Assembly (NCBI GenBank): GCA_003116975.1
Contig: BGKB01000057.1
Coordinates: forward strand, 248,001-312,000
Direction: 5' to 3'
DNA: 64,000 nucleotides
DNA from: Aurantiochytrium sp. KH105
Taxonomy: Eukaryota > Sar > Bigyra > Thraustochytrida > Thraustochytriidae
Shown here one piece after another: positions 9,665 through 18,925 of the stretch. The translations under genes and the position numbers were made by a program. The number at the start of each line of letters is the position of its first letter. Positions within the stretch are counted from its first letter, which is position 1. The notes under the pieces are model-generated. The model saw nothing but the letters and a program-made list of their open reading frames with translations. It searched no databases and was not told the origin of the DNA.

Positions 9665-12600
9665 CTAACGCAATCTGTAGGAGACGGGGGGAAAGTCCAC
9701 GTCGTTGTCATTCTCGTCAACGCAAATGACCTCGAACTGAAGGTACTTTTGGTTGGGGTCAATGGGCTTTTGCGTGACGGACTCGACCAGCTCCGGCATG
9801 GTCATCTTCATGCGCTCGGCCCGCTTCTCAGCGTTGGAAAAGAACGAGTGCAGGATCGAAACCGCATACGAGAGCATGTTAACCTCGACATTGTACTTTT
9901 CCTGGAAAAACCGCAAAAAGTCGGCGAGCGTGAGCGGCTTCTCCGAGCCGTCAATCTCAATCTTGTCCCAAATGGACCACTTGAGGGAGCCAGCCACCGT
10001 CTTCTTCACCTCGATGGGCTCGGAAAAGGCGAAAAAGGGCAGCGCAAGGTTCGTAAACCCATTCTTGTAGCTCTCCACCTTGTTCTTGCCTCCAACGACC
10101 TTGTAAAGCTCGATGCACACGAGGCCAGTCACGAGAGCCGTGGTGGTCGCGATGGCAGGAATGATGGAACCGGCAATCTTCTTGGTCTCATACTTGCCAG
10201 CCTCGCCAATCGAGTAGTTGCGCGCGCGCAAGTTGGAGGCGGCAGTGATAAAGTCCATGTGCCAGTTCTCCTCGTTGTCCTTGTCAAACTCGATCTCATT
10301 GAGCTTGACGTCGGCAAGGTCGGTGGGCTTGGGCAGCGTCGCAATGATGCTCTCCGCAGCCGTAGACACGTCGACCATGTCCTTGTTGGACTCTTCTTGC
10401 TCCTTGAGCTCACGGTCATTAGCGGCAATCTTGATACTCTTGGGCCTGAAAGGCGGCACAAGGACCTTGGGCAAGTGAGCGCGAAAGACAGACTCGTCCT
10501 TGCACTCGGGCAGGCCGTAGACCTGGGCGCGAAGGTTGGCAGCGGCAATGATGAAAGCCATGTGCGTCGGGTCGTCGACGCTGAACTCCAGAGGCTGGGG
10601 CTCGCGCTTGGTTCCAGACCAAAAGGGTGTGCCCGTGGAAGTGATCATGCCCGGCGGGAACGAGTGCAAAAGCTGCTTGATCTGGTTGGCGTAGTTCTCT
10701 TCAAACTGCTCGCGGGCCCACGTAATGCAGTCCTCAAAACTCGAGGGACGGCTCGTGAGCAGCGAGGACTTGAGGCCCTCGAGCGTCTGCACCTTGGTGT
10801 TCTCTTGCGCATCGAGACGCGCAACAAAGTCCGGGTCCGCAATGTACTGGTTGGCGTTGCGCGGAAGCTGCGCAAAGGCGCCCTCAAACCAGTCACGAGC
10901 GTACTGGATGGTGTGGTCGATCTTGTAAGGAAAGTTCTTGAGTGTGCACACGGGCACTGACTTCTCGGGCGGGTCGCGCGTCGCGCCGTAGTTCTCCGTC
11001 AGGTGCGGGACGACCACCTGCGTGTTACCCTTGGTTCCGAGGGTCCCGGACTCGAGCATCGGCTTGCAGTAGTTCAAGCACCGCTGGTCCACGTAAAGGC
11101 GGGCGTCCACGTTGTCGAGCGCCGTGCAGACGGCGTCGAGGCTGGCAAAGAAGTCGTCGCCAAAGACATTCTCGGTCTCGGTGCCGACGCGCTCCTCAAA
11201 GGCCTTGATGGACATCTCGTCGTTGATGAGTTTGGCGGCCCCGGCAGCTGCGGTCGACTTGCTCGAACCCACATCCTTGGTCCGAAAGAGGAACTGGCGG
11301 TTCAGGTTTGACCGTTCGATCTTGTCCATATCGGTGATGTAAATGGCGCCCCCGTTGGCCGCATCCGTGGCAACGCCCATAAGCGCCCAGTTCTTGAGCA
11401 TCTCGCATCCGATGGCGCCTGCGCCCACGAGAAACATGCGCATCTTGCGCAGCTTGTCCACGAAGGGACGGCCAAAGACGGCAATTTCGCCGTCGTAGCG
11501 CGAGTTGAGCGGACGCACGTCCTCAGGTGCCGGTGCAGACGCCGCGTCCGGCAAGCACTCGACGGCGTCAAAGTAGAGCCACTGGTTCAGGGGGGAGAAC
11601 TTGCCCGAGCAGGCCTTGAGCACCTCCTGGCCCACGACACCGCCCAGAAAGGCAGCCATGGGCGAGAGCTCAGCGCAGGCTCCCGAGGCGAGGGCCACAA
11701 CGATGCCGCGCGCATTCTCGTCAAAGTCTTCGTCCTCGAGCGAGAGGACATCCGCGTCGCTGCCCTTGGCCTCCGTGGCCGCGGCGACGAGAGACTTGAC
11801 GTGGTCGACAACCTCTTCGCACTGTTCCGCGTTGCCTGGCTCGGGGTAAGCGCCGTCGTGAGCGACGCGGAACTTGTCGAGACCTTGAAAGGCAAAGTGA
11901 AGGAGTTCGCTGCGGCCGAGCTTGGCAAAATCGGTGAGCAAGAACTCACCAGGCCGGACGAGAGCCTCGCGCATTGGCTTGAATGAGATTTCCTTGGGCT
12001 GTTTGACCTCGTGAACGTACCCGCCGTTCTCAAACGGGGTGAGCTTGGTCGTGTCCACTGGGATCTCAAAGGTGTACGGGCCCTTGGACGTAATGGGCAC
12101 CGGTTCGTGGTCGTTGAGCTCTTCCATGCCCTTGATCTCAGAGAACCGCACGAGCGTGCCGTCCTCGAGGCCGTGGCGTGCCTCATCGTGGACGGTGACC
12201 ACCGCAGGGTTGCCCTGGATGATGGTAGAGATCATGCAAGAGATCGGCTGCTCGCCGTTAGTGTCCGAGACGACAAACTTCTCGCCAAAGTCGCAAAAGG
12301 CGTTCGCGAAAAGCCCGTTAATTGCGCACGAGATAAAGCATACACCTGTCTCGCGGCACATGTCGTTCAGGGCAAGTTTGGTATCCTGTAGAGCATCGGC
12401 CACAACGATGACGGTGAACTGCTTGATAAAGTCCTTGTTCAAAAGCTCCCCAGAGTGCGCCTCGACCCGGACGTACTCGTTGAGTTCGGCCAGACGACGC
12501 GCGCTGGGCTCGCTGCGGGGCTTGCCCACGTCCTCGGGCGTAAGGTAGAATTGGCTTCCCAGGTCCGCAACTTTGGCCTCGGCGTCGTCGTGCACCACGA

Positions 12601-12868
12601 TCTTCTTGACACCTGCGAGGGTCACGTTCTTGGCAATTTCAATACCAAGGCCGTTCATACCGACGACGAGGACTGTGGACCCGCCCATGCGCTTTTGCGC
12701 CTCGTGGCCCATGACGTAGAGCTGCCGCGAGTAGAGACTCTCGTCAATGCCGTCAGCCTCGTCGGCGTTGCTCTGGGCCGTTGACCCGGCTCCGGCCCCC
12801 GCCGTTGTTCCGGACGACGAGGTCGTCGCGGGCGGTTCGGGGGCCGGGGCTGCCTTGGAGGCGTCCAT
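9665..12868 (-). CDS. UBA1: Ubiquitin-activating enzyme E1
   Basis: The enzyme adenylates the ubiquitin C-terminus with ATP, forms a thioester and passes ubiquitin to E2 enzymes, in cytosol and nucleus. From the first in-frame ATG the product is 1,067 residues (human 1,058). The inactive adenylation half starts at LYSRQLYVMGHEAQKRMGG with GMNGLGIEIAKN. The active half has the nucleotide loop GAGAIGCEMLKNWALMG and the TDMDKIERSNLNRQFLFR segment. The catalytic cysteine is in SVPVCTLKNFP at codon 10946-10948, residue 641 from this ATG (human Cys632). The C-terminal ubiquitin-fold domain closes the protein. The frame remains open upstream to a GTG at 12955 and encodes a basic patch, AKRRKVD, reminiscent of the N-terminal nuclear signal of human UBA1. 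The true ATG may therefore lie in an unrecognised upstream exon. Function is certain; only the start is in doubt. Confidence 0.97.
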   Translation of the reverse strand: MDASKAAPAPEPPATTSSSGTTAGAGAGSTAQSNADEADGIDESLYSRQLYVMGHEAQKRMGGSTVLVVGMNGLGIEIAKNVTLAGVKKIVVHDDAEAKVADLGSQFYLTPEDVGKPRSEPSARRLAELNEYVRVEAHSGELLNKDFIKQFTVIVVADALQDTKLALNDMCRETGVCFISCAINGLFANAFCDFGEKFVVSDTNGEQPISCMISTIIQGNPAVVTVHDEARHGLEDGTLVRFSEIKGMEELNDHEPVPITSKGPYTFEIPVDTTKLTPFENGGYVHEVKQPKEISFKPMREALVRPGEFLLTDFAKLGRSELLHFAFQGLDKFRVAHDGAYPEPGNAEQCEEVVDHVKSLVAAATEAKGSDADVLSLEDEDFDENARGIVVALASGACAELSPMAAFLGGVVGQEVLKACSGKFSPLNQWLYFDAVECLPDAASAPAPEDVRPLNSRYDGEIAVFGRPFVDKLRKMRMFLVGAGAIGCEMLKNWALMGVATDAANGGAIYITDMDKIERSNLNRQFLFRTKDVGSSKSTAAAGAAKLINDEMSIKAFEERVGTETENVFGDDFFASLDAVCTALDNVDARLYVDQRCLNYCKPMLESGTLGTKGNTQVVVPHLTENYGATRDPPEKSVPVCTLKNFPYKIDHTIQYARDWFEGAFAQLPRNANQYIADPDFVARLDAQENTKVQTLEGLKSSLLTSRPSSFEDCITWAREQFEENYANQIKQLLHSFPPGMITSTGTPFWSGTKREPQPLEFSVDDPTHMAFIIAAANLRAQVYGLPECKDESVFRAHLPKVLVPPFRPKSIKIAANDRELKEQEESNKDMVDVSTAAESIIATLPKPTDLADVKLNEIEFDKDNEENWHMDFITAASNLRARNYSIGEAGKYETKKIAGSIIPAIATTTALVTGLVCIELYKVVGGKNKVESYKNGFTNLALPFFAFSEPIEVKKTVAGSLKWSIWDKIEIDGSEKPLTLADFLRFFQEKYNVEVNMLSYAVSILHSFFSNAEKRAERMKMTMPELVESVTQKPIDPNQKYLQFEVICVDENDNDVDFPPVSYRLR

Positions 12869-12955
12869 GCTGGCCTCGTCTGCGTCGACCTTGCGTCGCT
12901 TCGCGTCCGGCTCGTCGCCTGGCTCCACGCGGGAGCCTTCGCCCGGTGCCGCCAC

Positions 12956-13756
12956 CTTCGCGATCGTGCGGATCCCGCGGCCGCCTCCTCCGAGGGGGGC
13001 CGCCGCGCTTCTTCCCCCGCGACCGCGAGTCTTCGCCGCTGCCGGCGCTCGCAGACTCTGCGCCGCGCACGCTCGCCCTGCTCCTGCGCCGCGCTGCGCT
13101 GCCGTCGCGCCGCTCCCGTCTCGCTCGCGCGGTCTGCGCTTCTTCCTCGCGATCGATCACCGTTTGGATTTGTTTGACAAGGATCATCGCGATCAATCAC
13201 TCGCGGAGAAAAGAAAAAGGAGCAGAAAAAGAAGAGCATTTGCAGGAGAACCGGCGTTAGGCGGAGAGATCAGCACTTTCCGACTCGGGGTCATCCACGA
13301 TAAGGACCGTAGGATTTTTTACCAAGGCTCGGGATGTTTGACGCCACGAGAAAGTGATTGCTTGGCGCGGAAGAAAGACATGTACGGAGCATGCAAGATC
13401 CAGGTGCGCTTTGCGTTTCATTGTGTAAAAGGCGTGCCCAGCTAGAACAGCTGACGTGTTCTGGTTCTCATCTCCATACCTCGGTCTTCATCTTGATCTG
13501 GATTTCCGAGCTCGAACCTCACCATCTCGATGCCGATGTCCACCAGAAACAGAATGGTCTCAGATCAATCGCGCTCTAATGCTTCACCTCCATCAACAAA
13601 CTACACACACTAGCACGTGGCTAGATCAGGCTAGTCGACGAGACTTTTTGGCCTGCGAGGGCCGCGCAGAGTACGTTTGGACCTTGGCCGCCCGTCCGCG
13701 CGCGCGCACGTACGCACGCACGCATAGGGGGGGCTGCCGTCGGAGGCGGTGACGGC
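12956..13756. promoter_or_regulatory. Divergent intergenic region, UBA1 / LRR gene
   Basis: About 800 bases between divergent genes. The UBA1-proximal 250 bases are extremely GC-rich and probably contain its 5' leader or a missed first exon. The rest, near 13240-13640, is closer to 50 percent GC and holds nothing recognisable. A CGCGCGCACGTACGCACG purine/pyrimidine alternation sits near 13700 just upstream of the + strand gene. Confidence 0.35.
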
Positions 13757-15223
13757 ATGTCGCAGGCCACGGCGGCGCGCAAGATGCGCAAGAGGGAGGC
13801 CTCGACCCCGCGTGTTGCGGTGCCACACGAACGGAGCGTCAATGCAGAAGAAGCACGACGTCGTGCTCTGGTGCGCGCCGGGGCGCTCGTGAGCCTGACC
13901 GTCGAGGCCAGCAGGCAAGGAATGGTCGAGGATCGCGACGTCTGGAGGCTTCAGATGGTCTCGCGAGTCACGCGACAGCTCTTAAATCATTGCGAAGTAG
14001 ACTTGCTCAAGATTCCGCGGACCCATGACCACGGGCGAACCCGCGCCGCCAAAGTATCATTCTTCTCGACGTCTTGGTTGCAGCAGCGCTTCGGTGGAGA
14101 CGAAGGCATTCACTTTCGTCTGCAAGGCGTTGCAGCGCAAATGAGCTCCTCGCATTCGCGTAGTTCGATATCCGACCTTGCCTCTGCATTGCACCTCCAG
14201 TCCCATACCATTGAACGCCTTTGGCTCCGCGAGCTGCAGGTCGGTGGTTTGGACTCTTTGTCCACATCCTTTTCTTCACTCTCAGAGCTCCGTCTGCTTC
14301 GTTGTGATACGCTAGGACCCACTCTTGAGGTCTTGGTACCGCTGCAAAACTTGCGCGCACTTTATCTTGGCGAGTGCCACCACGTGCAAAATTTACGCGG
14401 CGCTTCGCACATGGTCTCGCTTCGCAAGCTCAGACTCGTGCAAATGGATGGACTTCAATCGTTTGCTGGCCTGCACAACGCGCCAAGTCTTTGCGACTTG
14501 CATCTTATTGGACTTGAGTCGCTTCCTGCGACAAGCGAGCTCGTTACTTGCCTCCCTCAGCTGGCATCGATCAAGATCGCTTCGTGCCCGCTGCTAAGAC
14601 TTTCCGACATTGGACAACCCCAGACCGAGGTCTTTCAGGATATAGATTTTCTCCGCCACGATGCGAGCCAGACCTCGAGCAAGTCGAGGCGGGCTTCACG
14701 CCTCGACACTAACGACGCTGACGCTAATGCTGGTTCGGACGCCCCCTTTGCAGCGAGCATCAGTCCCAGTGTAGAAACGAATATGATTCTTGAAGAGACG
14801 TGTGGAGCGCTCGGTCTGCAGAAAGTCTCGCTCGGATACATGGCCTCATTGCACGAGCTACCGATGTCGATCCTCGGGTCGCACCTCGTTTATCTTCAGG
14901 TTCATCTGTGCCCTATTGCAAATCTCGGACCTCTTTCACGCGCCCGTGCTCTCAAGGTGCTTCAACTGGCGTACATGGATGTACTTGCCTCTCTACGTGG
15001 TGTAGAGAATTGTATTCTAATGCGTAGTGTTACGCTCAAGCATCTGCCGCTCGTGGAATCGCTGGACCCACTCGAGAAGATGCTCGAGCTTTCGGTTTTG
15101 CGCGTGAAGGGTTGCCCTCTCATCAAGACTGTTCCTTCGCCGCTTGTGTGCAGTCCAAACTTGCGCCAGCTCGAGTTTTTCACGATGGAGCCGGAACCTG
15201 TGATTGACGAAGATGACTTTTGA
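13757..15223 (+). CDS. Leucine-rich repeat protein
   Basis: 488 residues. The first 110 residues are basic and helical; the stretch DVWRLQMVSRVTRQLLNHCEV resembles the helical end of an F-box, but a complete F-box cannot be claimed. From about 140 onward the protein consists of irregular leucine-rich repeats of roughly 22-24 residues (LRLLRCDTLG, LRALYLGECHHVQNLRG, LQVHLCPIANLGPL) of the cysteine-containing type seen in many protist and plant F-box/LRR proteins. An Asp/Ala/Ser-rich insertion at about 305-340 interrupts the repeats. It ends with an acidic tail. The likely role is as a substrate- or partner-recognition scaffold. The ATG is the first of the frame. Confidence 0.75.
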   Translation: MSQATAARKMRKREASTPRVAVPHERSVNAEEARRRALVRAGALVSLTVEASRQGMVEDRDVWRLQMVSRVTRQLLNHCEVDLLKIPRTHDHGRTRAAKVSFFSTSWLQQRFGGDEGIHFRLQGVAAQMSSSHSRSSISDLASALHLQSHTIERLWLRELQVGGLDSLSTSFSSLSELRLLRCDTLGPTLEVLVPLQNLRALYLGECHHVQNLRGASHMVSLRKLRLVQMDGLQSFAGLHNAPSLCDLHLIGLESLPATSELVTCLPQLASIKIASCPLLRLSDIGQPQTEVFQDIDFLRHDASQTSSKSRRASRLDTNDADANAGSDAPFAASISPSVETNMILEETCGALGLQKVSLGYMASLHELPMSILGSHLVYLQVHLCPIANLGPLSRARALKVLQLAYMDVLASLRGVENCILMRSVTLKHLPLVESLDPLEKMLELSVLRVKGCPLIKTVPSPLVCSPNLRQLEFFTMEPEPVIDEDDF

Positions 15224-15518
15224 GGCGTTTTACGTACACACATTTGACTTTGCTATCTTGTTCTAATAATAAAGTTCGATTTTGATTTTTTGCAAAGGAG
15301 GACACGACTTACCTGGCTGCAGCTACTCTGAGAACTGACTGTCTGTGAGTCAATGAAACGTGTATGCAAAACCAAAGAGCAACTAATCTTGCCTTCATCT
15401 GCCGGCCAGGTAAAAGTTTTGTCATATTCAAGGTCGCTAAAAATGCTTGAGTGAATGGGGTAAAATCTGCGGCAAACAAACAATAGGGGTATAGTCAAGT
15501 TTCACGAAGCGCCTCGCG

Positions 15519-16353
15519 ATGGAGCTTGCGGGGTCGCCGCGTAGCGACCCGGACTATAGTAGCGCAGCTTACGTAGGTGGCGCGCGGTTGTTCCGCGGCG
15601 CGCGTTCTTCTGAAAGACGCCAGTCAACTAACTCTTCCTTGCTCGACTGCGGCTGCTGCTGCAAACGACAATGACGGGCGGCCGGGCACATAGTGGGATG
15701 ACTTTTATCGCGAGATCGTGCCCGCCACGGAGAGCTTCGAAGCGGCTGCGGACCTCGACGAAGAGGATGGCGCCACAGATTGGCTCGTCTCGTTTGCAGT
15801 GCTAAGATCGCATCTGCTAAGTCTCCTTCCGCGCAAAGACCTTGAAATTCTTTATCCTGGTTGTGGGCTTTCGACCGTGCCGCATCACCTCATCAAGGAG
15901 GGCTACACATCGGTTACTTGCTTTGATCGATGCGCGCGGGTAGTTCGCGTCATGCAGACGCGTTATGCAAAGCTTGGCATCGATTGGGTCGTCATGGACG
16001 CGCTCCGACTGGAAGGTTTGCCTTCTATGTGCTTCGATGTTGTCCTCGACAAGGCACTCTTTGACAGCGTAGTATGCCGAGAGCGAAGTTTGTCGGCTGT
16101 GCAGACGCTGCTGCAAGAAATGCATCGCGTACTTCGCGTCAATGGACTTTACCTGCTCGTCTCGCGAGGCAAACCTGCAACCCGGATTCCACACTTTATT
16201 GACGCTGACGAGGAGCACCGATCTTGGGCGCTTGTTGACACAATTTCTATACCTGATCCAGAAACGGATGAGGAAGATGCATTTCATCTTTACGTGCTTC
16301 AAAAATTAGCGGGGACAACTGCAGCTATTGCCGCTGCAGCAGGTGACTATTAA
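15519..16353 (+). CDS. METTL13/EEF1AKMT4-type methyltransferase, two exons
   Basis: SAM-dependent seven-beta-strand methyltransferase of the family that methylates lysines of elongation factor eEF1A (EEF1AKMT4, METTL13). Exon 1 is 15519-15572 (18 codons) and exon 2 is 15694-16353. The intron 15573-15693 (121 nt) has donor GTAGGT and acceptor CACATAG in phase 0. Joining them yields SSAAYWDDFYRE, the conserved YWD..Y signature at the N-terminus of this family, which is strong support for the splice. The product is 237 residues. The SAM-binding loop is ILYPGCGLS (Gly74, Gly76), followed by DRCARVV after strand 2, then VMDAL and FDVVLDKALFD as motif II, all typical of METTL13-like enzymes. Exact substrate unproven. 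Only 26 bases separate its stop from that of the convergent neighbour. Confidence 0.85.
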
Positions 16354-16379
16354 TTATTAAAACTAGAGCGACTCATGTT

Positions 16380-17873
16380 CTAGGGCGCGTTCGCCGTTGA
16401 TTCTTTGGGAGGGGCTCTCTGCTCTGCGCCGTCTTTTGCGTCTGTCGTATCCTGTTCTGCGTCTGCTTTCGCGTCTGTCTTTGCCTGATCTGGCTGGCTT
16501 GTGGCCACCGGACGGGTCTCTTGATTCTCTACCTTTGCTGTTGAGGATGAAGAGGAGGAGGAGGAAGAAGACGAAGACGATGAAGAAGAGGAAGATGACG
16601 ACGATGAAGACGCCGTGAGGACGTTTGCGTCACCGTCGGCAGCATGCCCAAGATTATTGAGAACCGACCAGCTCTTGAGCCACGGAATCTCCTCGAGCTT
16701 GTCCTTGGCCTGGATGTGCCAAGCGGTAACCTCGTCGAGCGTGGGCGGCGATGCGGACTGAAGCCTTGCCGCGTAAAGCTGAAGAATTGCGTCGGGTTTG
16801 TGATCAAGAATATCGGCTGGAGCGCCGATGTTAAGACCTGCAAGCTCCGATCGGCGCTCGGTCGCGTTCTCGCCAAGAATGTCGTTCATGTGGTCTGTAA
16901 GCTCGAGCTCCTGCGCACGTGTGATGGCATACTCGAGCATCGCCTCGTGCTCTCCGGCATCAAATTGCGCAACGTCCTGAGTTGCGAGCTCTGCGCGTGT
17001 TTTGATTCCTAGCGTCGCGAGAACACGGCCCACGACAGGGCCGGTGATTGCAGCGATTTCGTCGTCAACGGCTTCGCAGTTGCCCAGCTCGCGCAGACGA
17101 GGCAAGTCGCTGCACGTCCAGGTTTCGTCGTCGATACCTTGGGGCAAGGTATCCTTTTCCTCGTTGCGCAAAATGCGAGCCTTGCCACAGGCATCACAAA
17201 AAATAGTCATGCCATTTTCATCTTCCTCTCCATCTCCTCCTTGTTCCTGGTCAGCCTGCATGGCTTCCTTGCTCGGGACAGCACTCGAAGAAGGCGGCGC
17301 AGCGACAGAACTGCTATCGACAGATGTTTTCCCAGTGTCTGATTCCGGAATGGCGGTGCGCTGCCTCTTGCCGCGGCTGAGCTCCGGGGCCACCTCGAAG
17401 ATAGCCTCTTGTACCGCCCGTGCCTTGTCTCTATCAAAGTTTTCGGGCAGCAGGAGGACCTCGATTGCCTGAGCACTGGCATTGTCGGTATCTTTCTCTT
17501 TGCTGTCGTCGTCGTTGTTGTCGCTGGCAGCGGCTTTCCCGTCGCCGTTGCCATTCTCTGCAGATTGTTTGGGTTCTTCGCGTGAGGCCTCAAAGCCAAG
17601 GAATGCGAGCAGCTTTGATGCTGCCGCGATTGGGAAGACACACGATGAAAGAAGTTCATTTGTCGTGGCGAGCCTTCGGTACTTGGGCTCCTCGCCGCGC
17701 AGCACAAGGTTGCCTACAATGCGCGCCAATGTGGGCAACGTCTTGGACCCCTCCTCCTTCTCTTCTTTCTGATCACCGTTACCCTCGACGGCAGAAGCCC
17801 CGGCCCCGGCAGCGGCAGCGGCGGCGGCTTCTCGCTCGACAGCCTCCACGAGCGCGCGGGCTTCGGCCTGCAT
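16380..17873 (-). CDS. PUB-domain protein with CW-type zinc finger
   Basis: 497 residues. A PUB domain begins at about residue 45 (RIVGNLVLRGEEPKYRRLA), runs to FLGFEAS and, after an acidic insertion (100-135), appears to finish at EVLLLPENF to about 162. PUB domains bind the C-terminal tail of the AAA ATPase p97/Cdc48. A CW-type zinc finger follows at about 223-272: C226-x2-C229-x-K-x-R, then W252-x-C254 and a final Cys266. CW fingers read histone H3 lysine 4 methylation in plants and animals, although here the first conserved Trp is replaced. Residues 275-300 look like a helix-hairpin-helix. The C-terminal half is helical, then has a run of more than 20 serines and a charged tail. A p97 adaptor working on chromatin or ubiquitin targets is inferred. 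A TACTAAC branch-point-like sequence and the AG inside ATGCAG leave open a short upstream exon. Confidence 0.7.
   Translation of the reverse strand: MQAEARALVEAVEREAAAAAAAGAGASAVEGNGDQKEEKEEGSKTLPTLARIVGNLVLRGEEPKYRRLATTNELLSSCVFPIAAASKLLAFLGFEASREEPKQSAENGNGDGKAAASDNNDDDSKEKDTDNASAQAIEVLLLPENFDRDKARAVQEAIFEVAPELSRGKRQRTAIPESDTGKTSVDSSSVAAPPSSSAVPSKEAMQADQEQGGDGEEDENGMTIFCDACGKARILRNEEKDTLPQGIDDETWTCSDLPRLRELGNCEAVDDEIAAITGPVVGRVLATLGIKTRAELATQDVAQFDAGEHEAMLEYAITRAQELELTDHMNDILGENATERRSELAGLNIGAPADILDHKPDAILQLYAARLQSASPPTLDEVTAWHIQAKDKLEEIPWLKSWSVLNNLGHAADGDANVLTASSSSSSSSSSSSSSSSSSSSSSSTAKVENQETRPVATSQPDQAKTDAKADAEQDTTDAKDGAEQRAPPKESTANAP
16551..16620 (-). repeat. Coding poly-serine tract
   Basis: An imperfect purine-rich trinucleotide run (GAG/GAA/GAT/GAC on the + strand) encodes more than twenty consecutive serines in the PUB-CW protein. 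Confidence 0.85.
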
Positions 17874-18280
17874 CGTGTCCAGCCGTGGGTTGCGTGCAAA
17901 AGAGAATGTGATATGTTAGTACTTTGGGCCGGCACAAGCAGAAGCAACTGGAGCCGTCCGTCATGTGTATACTGTTATCATGTTAGGCCGGGAAGGAGGC
18001 ATGATGTATGTAGTACGACGCGACATCAGCATTTCCTGCAAAACTGATAAAGAAGGAGAACATGAAGAGGGAGAAGAAGAAGGAGGATGAAAAGACAGGA
18101 GGTTTACGTGTGCTTGACACTTATAGCGATGCGAAGGACGAGGTGACGTCCGCATTTCCTGCTAAAATGACAAAGAAGGAGAGCAAGAAGGAGGATGAGG
18201 ATGAAAAAAGTCAGGGCAGAAGATTAAAAGCAGAATGTGTGGTTGTCTTTGTGTATACTAAGATGGAGGGGCCAACGTTA
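17874..18280. other. Intergenic region with imperfect duplication
   Basis: About 400 bases between proteasome beta-1 and the PUB-CW gene, both on the minus strand. It contains two related segments (18029-18096 and 18152-18212), listed separately. On the minus strand these resemble intron 3' ends, so non-coding 5' exons of the PUB-CW gene may lie here. Confidence 0.4.
18029..18212 (-). repeat. Imperfect direct repeat, period 123 bases
   Basis: Copy one (18029-18096) and copy two (18152-18212) share GCATTTCCTGC, then AAAGAAGGAGA and GAAGGAGGATGA. On the minus strand both read as a long pyrimidine tract ending in TTTTGCAG or TTTTAGCAG followed by GAAATGC, the layout of a duplicated splice acceptor. 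Confidence 0.7.
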
Positions 18281-18925
18281 TCATTGGAGGGTGAAGGGGA
18301 GCTCGTTGCCAGGCGTGAAGAAGCGCTCCACACCAGTCTCGTCAATGATGGCCGTGCGGATGACACCACCCGAGGATCCGTCGCGAGCCATGGCGTGCGC
18401 AAGTGCCTTTTTGACAAAGGTGTGGGCCTCGTCGCGCGTCATGTTCTCGCGGTAGTTAGCATCGCAATATGCGTAAATGTAAGTGGATCCACTGCCACCA
18501 ATGGCAAAGGGCTGCTTGATCATGGCACCTCCGAGAGGGATAGAATACACACTTCCGCCCTCGACGGGATCGAACCCAGCGCAGATAATGCCGGCCATGA
18601 GACGGTCCTTGTACTCGTAGCAGTAGCGCTGGAAGAGCTTGGCTGCGGTCTTGACAGCGGGGGCCCGTCCGAGTTCCACGGCGTGGTTGCCGAGCTGCGT
18701 GCGAACAATGTCAGAGATTGCCTGCGTGTCTGCTGCGCTACCAGACCTGCAGCAGTACACATAGTCATGGACGGGGGTCAGCTTGTCCGAGACGCGGTTT
18801 GCGATGTAGGACCCGGTCGACGTTCGGCTATCGGCGCCAACGATCACGCCGGACCCAAAGCTCACGGCCATGATACTGGTACCGAGGTCGACCTCGCCCT
18901 TCTTGAGCGTCCCTGGAGGCGACAT
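18281..18925 (-). CDS. PSMB6: 20S proteasome subunit beta-1 (caspase-like)
   Basis: One of three catalytic beta subunits of the 20S core, cleaving after acidic residues. From the ATG at 18925 the product is 214 residues, slightly short for the family. A 15-residue propeptide precedes the self-processing site [10 protein letters not shown], making Thr16 the catalytic N-terminal threonine of the mature chain. The expected lysine is present (SDKLTPV), and [13 protein letters not shown] and the [13 protein letters not shown] segment identify beta-1 rather than beta-2 or beta-5. The frame is open for 59 more codons upstream, but those are Arg-rich with no family counterpart, so the internal ATG is chosen. 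No intron is needed. Assignment is firm. Confidence 0.95.
   Translation of the reverse strand: MSPPGTLKKGEVDLGTSIMAVSFGSGVIVGADSRTSTGSYIANRVSDKLTPVHDYVYCCRSGSAADTQAISDIVRTQLGNHAVELGRAPAVKTAAKLFQRYCYEYKDRLMAGIICAGFDPVEGGSVYSIPLGGAMIKQPFAIGGSGSTYIYAYCDANYRENMTRDEAHTFVKKALAHAMARDGSSGGVIRTAIIDETGVERFFTPGNELPFTLQ

Noticed and set aside
9749-10960. Plus-strand frame of about 400 codons inside UBA1
   Set aside because: Exact antisense shadow of the E1 coding frame.
13240-13750. Short frames upstream of the LRR gene
   Set aside because: Under 100 codons, no start context, domain or splice signals to join them.
15253-15498. An 81-codon minus-strand frame with fairly normal composition
   Set aside because: Sits in an AT-rich 3' flank, has no homologue I recognise, and nothing supports transcription.
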